From an uncultured Ruminococcus sp. (GTDB taxonomy: Bacteria > Bacillota > Clostridia > Oscillospirales > Ruminococcaceae), in assembly GCA_946544695.1 (NCBI GenBank), contig CAMNMO010000156.1, forward strand, positions 1-6,784: a DNA stretch of 6,784 nucleotides, given 5' to 3'. This document shows positions 5,187 through 6,784 of this stretch, one piece after another. How positions within the stretch are numbered: the stretch's first letter is position 1; the number at the start of each line of letters is the position of its first letter. The translations under genes and the position numbers were made by a program. The notes beneath the pieces are model-generated. The model made no database searches. It was given only the letters and a program-made list of their open reading frames with translations, and was not told where the DNA came from.

Positions 5187-5675
5187 TCAGATAAAGAGGC
5201 TGTATACCTCATCAGCTATATCCATATCATCAGCTTCTTCTGCATAGCGCCAGCGCAGTTTTTTTGCTATGACAAAGGAGTCATTGGCATTTTTCAGGTC
5301 TATGCCGAAATTTTCAAGATCGTTCAGCTGTCTGAAATCTGTCCAGACTATCAGCCTGTCATCACGGGTCTTTCCCATGAGGTCTGTGCGGAACTCCAGC
5401 ACACATTCATATATCTCAGCTGAATAATTCTCAGCATGACCCTGCACCGCATGGTAGACCACTCCGCTGAAAAGCATCTCTATCCTGCCGAACCACCCGC
5501 TGTCCACTGTGAGAAGCAGAGCATTGTCAGGTGAGTATACTATCATTGAATTGCCGTCTGTATTATGGCAGCCGCTTACATAATTTACCGAAACTACCAC
5601 CGAATCGTGCAGGTCACCGTTTTTTTCCATGAACTCGTCTATATCTGACTGAGTGCTTATCTTCCGCCAGCTCAT
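5187..5675 (-). CDS. Conserved hypothetical protein, first of a tandem paralogous pair (162 aa)
   Basis: This is the first of two related unknown genes. It carries the shared core Trp3, Ile6, Asp11-Ile12, Met16, Gly20, Asp24, Asn31-Tyr-x2-Gly35, Leu-Leu-Leu (53-55), Gly63-Arg-Ile-Glu-Met-Leu-Phe69, Phe95-Arg-x-Asp-Leu-x-Gly-Lys102 and Val135-Ile-Ala-x3-Leu-Arg-Trp-Arg143. In addition it has His23-Asp24-Ser25, which the second copy lacks (Ile-Asp-Ala there). It is longer in the middle (Tyr-Ser-Ala-Glu-Ile-Tyr-Glu-Cys region, 84-91). No membrane segment or signal peptide is seen. Its ATG overlaps the hisH stop as ATGA, with no good ribosome binding site before it, so translation is probably coupled to hisH. 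Function unknown; an early beta-rich fold is likely from the strand pattern, but this is only an impression. Confidence 0.82.
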   Translation of the reverse strand: MSWRKISTQSDIDEFMEKNGDLHDSVVVSVNYVSGCHNTDGNSMIVYSPDNALLLTVDSGWFGRIEMLFSGVVYHAVQGHAENYSAEIYECVLEFRTDLMGKTRDDRLIVWTDFRQLNDLENFGIDLKNANDSFVIAKKLRWRYAEEADDMDIADEVYSLFI

Positions 5676-6277
5676 GGTCTTAACTCAGCGAAATTTTTCA
5701 GTATTTTAAGACCTGTCTCACCGCTCTTTTCAGGGTGGAACTGACAGCCGTAAACGAACTTTCCGTCACCCACAACAGCAGGCACCTTTGAACCGTAGGT
5801 GCAGTAAGCATACAGGTTCTTATCATCACAGAAAGCCTTATAGCTGTGCACGAAGTACACATACTCATCATTGCCAAGTCCGTCGAACAGGCGGCAGTCA
5901 CGGTTGTATTCCAGCTTGTTCCAGCCCATGTGAGGTATTACCAGGTCGGGTTCGTTGATCTTATCAACATAGCCGCCGACCAGACCAAGTCCCGCACACT
6001 CCTCAAACTCATAGCTCTTATCGAATATCAGCTGCATGCCGAGACATATACCGAGGAATGGCTTCTGTGCAGCCTGTTCCTTTATGGTGTCCACCAGTCC
6101 GCTGACACTCAGCATATTCATAGCCCACGGAAATGCACCTACACCGGGCAGGATGATCCTGTCAGCTGCTATCAGGTCTTCTTTTTTATCGGTGAGCCTG
6201 CTTTCAAGCCCAAGATGGTCAAGGGCATTCTTCACAGAGAAGATATTGCCTGCACCGTAATCAACTATCGCTATCAT
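5672..6277 (-). CDS. hisH: Imidazole glycerol phosphate synthase glutaminase subunit HisH
   Basis: HisH hydrolyses glutamine and passes ammonia to HisF in the IGP synthase complex. I start it at the ATG 6275-6277 (201 aa, the usual length), not at an in-frame ATG 72 nt upstream. The family begins with Ile-Ala-Ile-Val-Asp-Tyr-Gly-Ala-Gly-Asn, and an AAGGGG site (6285-6290) lies 7 nt before this ATG. The class I amidotransferase triad is intact: nucleophile C78 in Gly-Ile-Cys-Leu-Gly-Met-Gln, H181 and E183 in Phe-His-Pro-Glu-Lys-Ser. Pro44-Gly-Val-Gly-Ala-Phe49 is the oxyanion-side loop, and His116-Met-Gly-Trp-Asn120 is the interface motif. The start overlaps the hisB stop (TGATG) and the stop overlaps the next start (ATGA), so translation is coupled on both sides. 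Confidence 0.96.
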   Translation of the reverse strand: MIAIVDYGAGNIFSVKNALDHLGLESRLTDKKEDLIAADRIILPGVGAFPWAMNMLSVSGLVDTIKEQAAQKPFLGICLGMQLIFDKSYEFEECAGLGLVGGYVDKINEPDLVIPHMGWNKLEYNRDCRLFDGLGNDEYVYFVHSYKAFCDDKNLYAYCTYGSKVPAVVGDGKFVYGCQFHPEKSGETGLKILKNFAELRP

Positions 6278-6784
6278 CACAGCACCCCTTTTGTAGAGAG
6301 CACGCCTTTGCCTGTCTCGGTCATTGCGTCCTTCAAAGCATGCGCACAAGCCTTGAACATCGCTTCGATTATGTGGTGGTCGTTCTTGCCGTATTCCTCA
6401 CGCAGATGCAGGGTGATCCCCGAATTGAATGCAAAAGCACGGAAGAATTCTTCTGTCAGGCAGGTATCGAACTGCCCGCAGCGGTCATCATGGAACTCAG
6501 CGTTGAACACCAGAAAAGGTCTGCCGCTGATATCCAGTGCACAGAAGCTGAGTGCTTCGTCCATAGGCACATAAGCCGAGCCGTAGCGTGCAATGCCGCC
6601 CTTGTCGCCCAGTGCTTCCGCAAAAGCCTTGCCTATGCAGATACCCGTATCTTCTACCGAGTGATGTGCGTCAACATAAAGATCGCCCTTACACTTGACT
6701 TTCAGGTCGATGCCGCTGTGAACACCGAAGGCAGTCAGCATGTGGTCAAAAAAACCTATGCCTGTATCTATCTCGACCTTTCCG
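6277..6784 (-). CDS. hisB: Imidazoleglycerol-phosphate dehydratase HisB (5' end off window)
   Basis: HisB removes water from imidazole glycerol phosphate to give imidazole acetol phosphate, using a Mn cluster. The frame is open to the right edge, so 168 residues are visible and about 25 N-terminal residues are missing; the Met encoded at 6739-6741 is internal. Just before it is Thr-Gly-Ile-Gly-Phe-Phe-Asp-His, the first conserved block of the family. After it come His-His-Ser-Val-Glu-Asp, Ala-Leu-Gly-Asp-Lys, Arg-Tyr-Gly-Ser-Ala, Pro-Met-Asp-Glu-Ala, Asp-Ile-Ser-Gly-Arg-Pro and Lys-Asn-Asp-His-His-Ile-Ile-Glu. These supply both His-His-x2-Glu-type metal sites. The end is the usual Ser-Thr-Lys-Gly. 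There is no fused histidinol-phosphatase domain in the visible part. The stop overlaps the hisH start by one base. Confidence 0.96.
   Translation of the reverse strand, partial: GKVEIDTGIGFFDHMLTAFGVHSGIDLKVKCKGDLYVDAHHSVEDTGICIGKAFAEALGDKGGIARYGSAYVPMDEALSFCALDISGRPFLVFNAEFHDDRCGQFDTCLTEEFFRAFAFNSGITLHLREEYGKNDHHIIEAMFKACAHALKDAMTETGKGVLSTKGVL
6285..6290 (-). promoter_or_regulatory. Ribosome binding site that fixes the hisH start
   Basis: AAGGGG on the minus strand inside the 3' end of hisB, 7 nt before the ATG at 6275-6277. It supports the short, family-typical HisH over a form extended by 24 residues. Confidence 0.75.

Noticed and set aside
6278..6349. HisH extended by 24 residues at its N-terminus
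   Set aside because: The extension overlaps hisB, is not part of the family, and the AAGGGG site directs the shorter start.
5846..6574. Long open frame on the plus strand (242 codons) across hisH and hisB
   Set aside because: It lies antisense to two clear his genes, has no good ribosome binding site and encodes nothing recognisable; it reflects the codon bias of the minus-strand genes.
1..6784. Insertion sequences, direct repeats, CRISPR arrays, tRNA or rRNA genes
   Set aside because: No transposase, terminal inverted repeats, regularly spaced repeats or RNA gene signatures were seen in reading both strands.

Overview
The window carries the 3' half of a histidine biosynthesis operon on the minus strand, embedded in a Gram-positive, Clostridia-like genome. 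Strong GGAGG-type ribosome binding sites, tight stop/start overlaps, intrinsic terminators and the protein flavour (separate HisI and HisE, a clostridial cysteine-rich protein, an EamA transporter) suggest Oscillospiraceae, most likely a Ruminococcus-like organism. That placement is an inference from recognition, not a computed result.

Layout from left to right. Positions 2-214 (+) hold the C-terminus of an EamA/DMT-type transporter. It converges on a minus-strand cysteine-rich protein of unknown function (274-1038), and one near-perfect hairpin with A and T tracts (232-274) can terminate both. Positions 1039-1273 are the only sizeable gap. They contain the his operon terminator (1227-1262) and the leader of the cysteine-rich gene, in which I find no convincing promoter.

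From 6784 down to 1274 everything is on the minus strand and almost gapless. The transcription order is hisB (5' end off the window), hisH, two tandem paralogous unknown genes, hisF, an ABC-type ATPase (COG3910-like), a 122-aa unknown, a GNAT acetyltransferase, a 126-aa AT-rich unknown, hisI, hisE, terminator. Gene boundaries are 1- or 4-nt overlaps or gaps of at most 19 nt, so all are probably on one mRNA.

The his enzymes cover these steps: HisE and HisI (second and third steps, from PR-ATP to ProFAR), HisH/HisF (glutamine-dependent IGP synthase) and HisB (IGP dehydratase). Two things stand out. hisA, normally between hisH and hisF, is not in the window, and its usual slot holds the two paralogues. 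The normally adjacent hisF and hisI are separated by four non-his genes (about 2 kb). Six non-his genes thus ride in the operon. Two of them are coupled to his genes by overlapping stop/start codons, which points to settled co-expression, and one (1976-2356) is a compositional outlier that may be a later arrival. I see no sign of a mobile element, CRISPR array, tRNA or rRNA.
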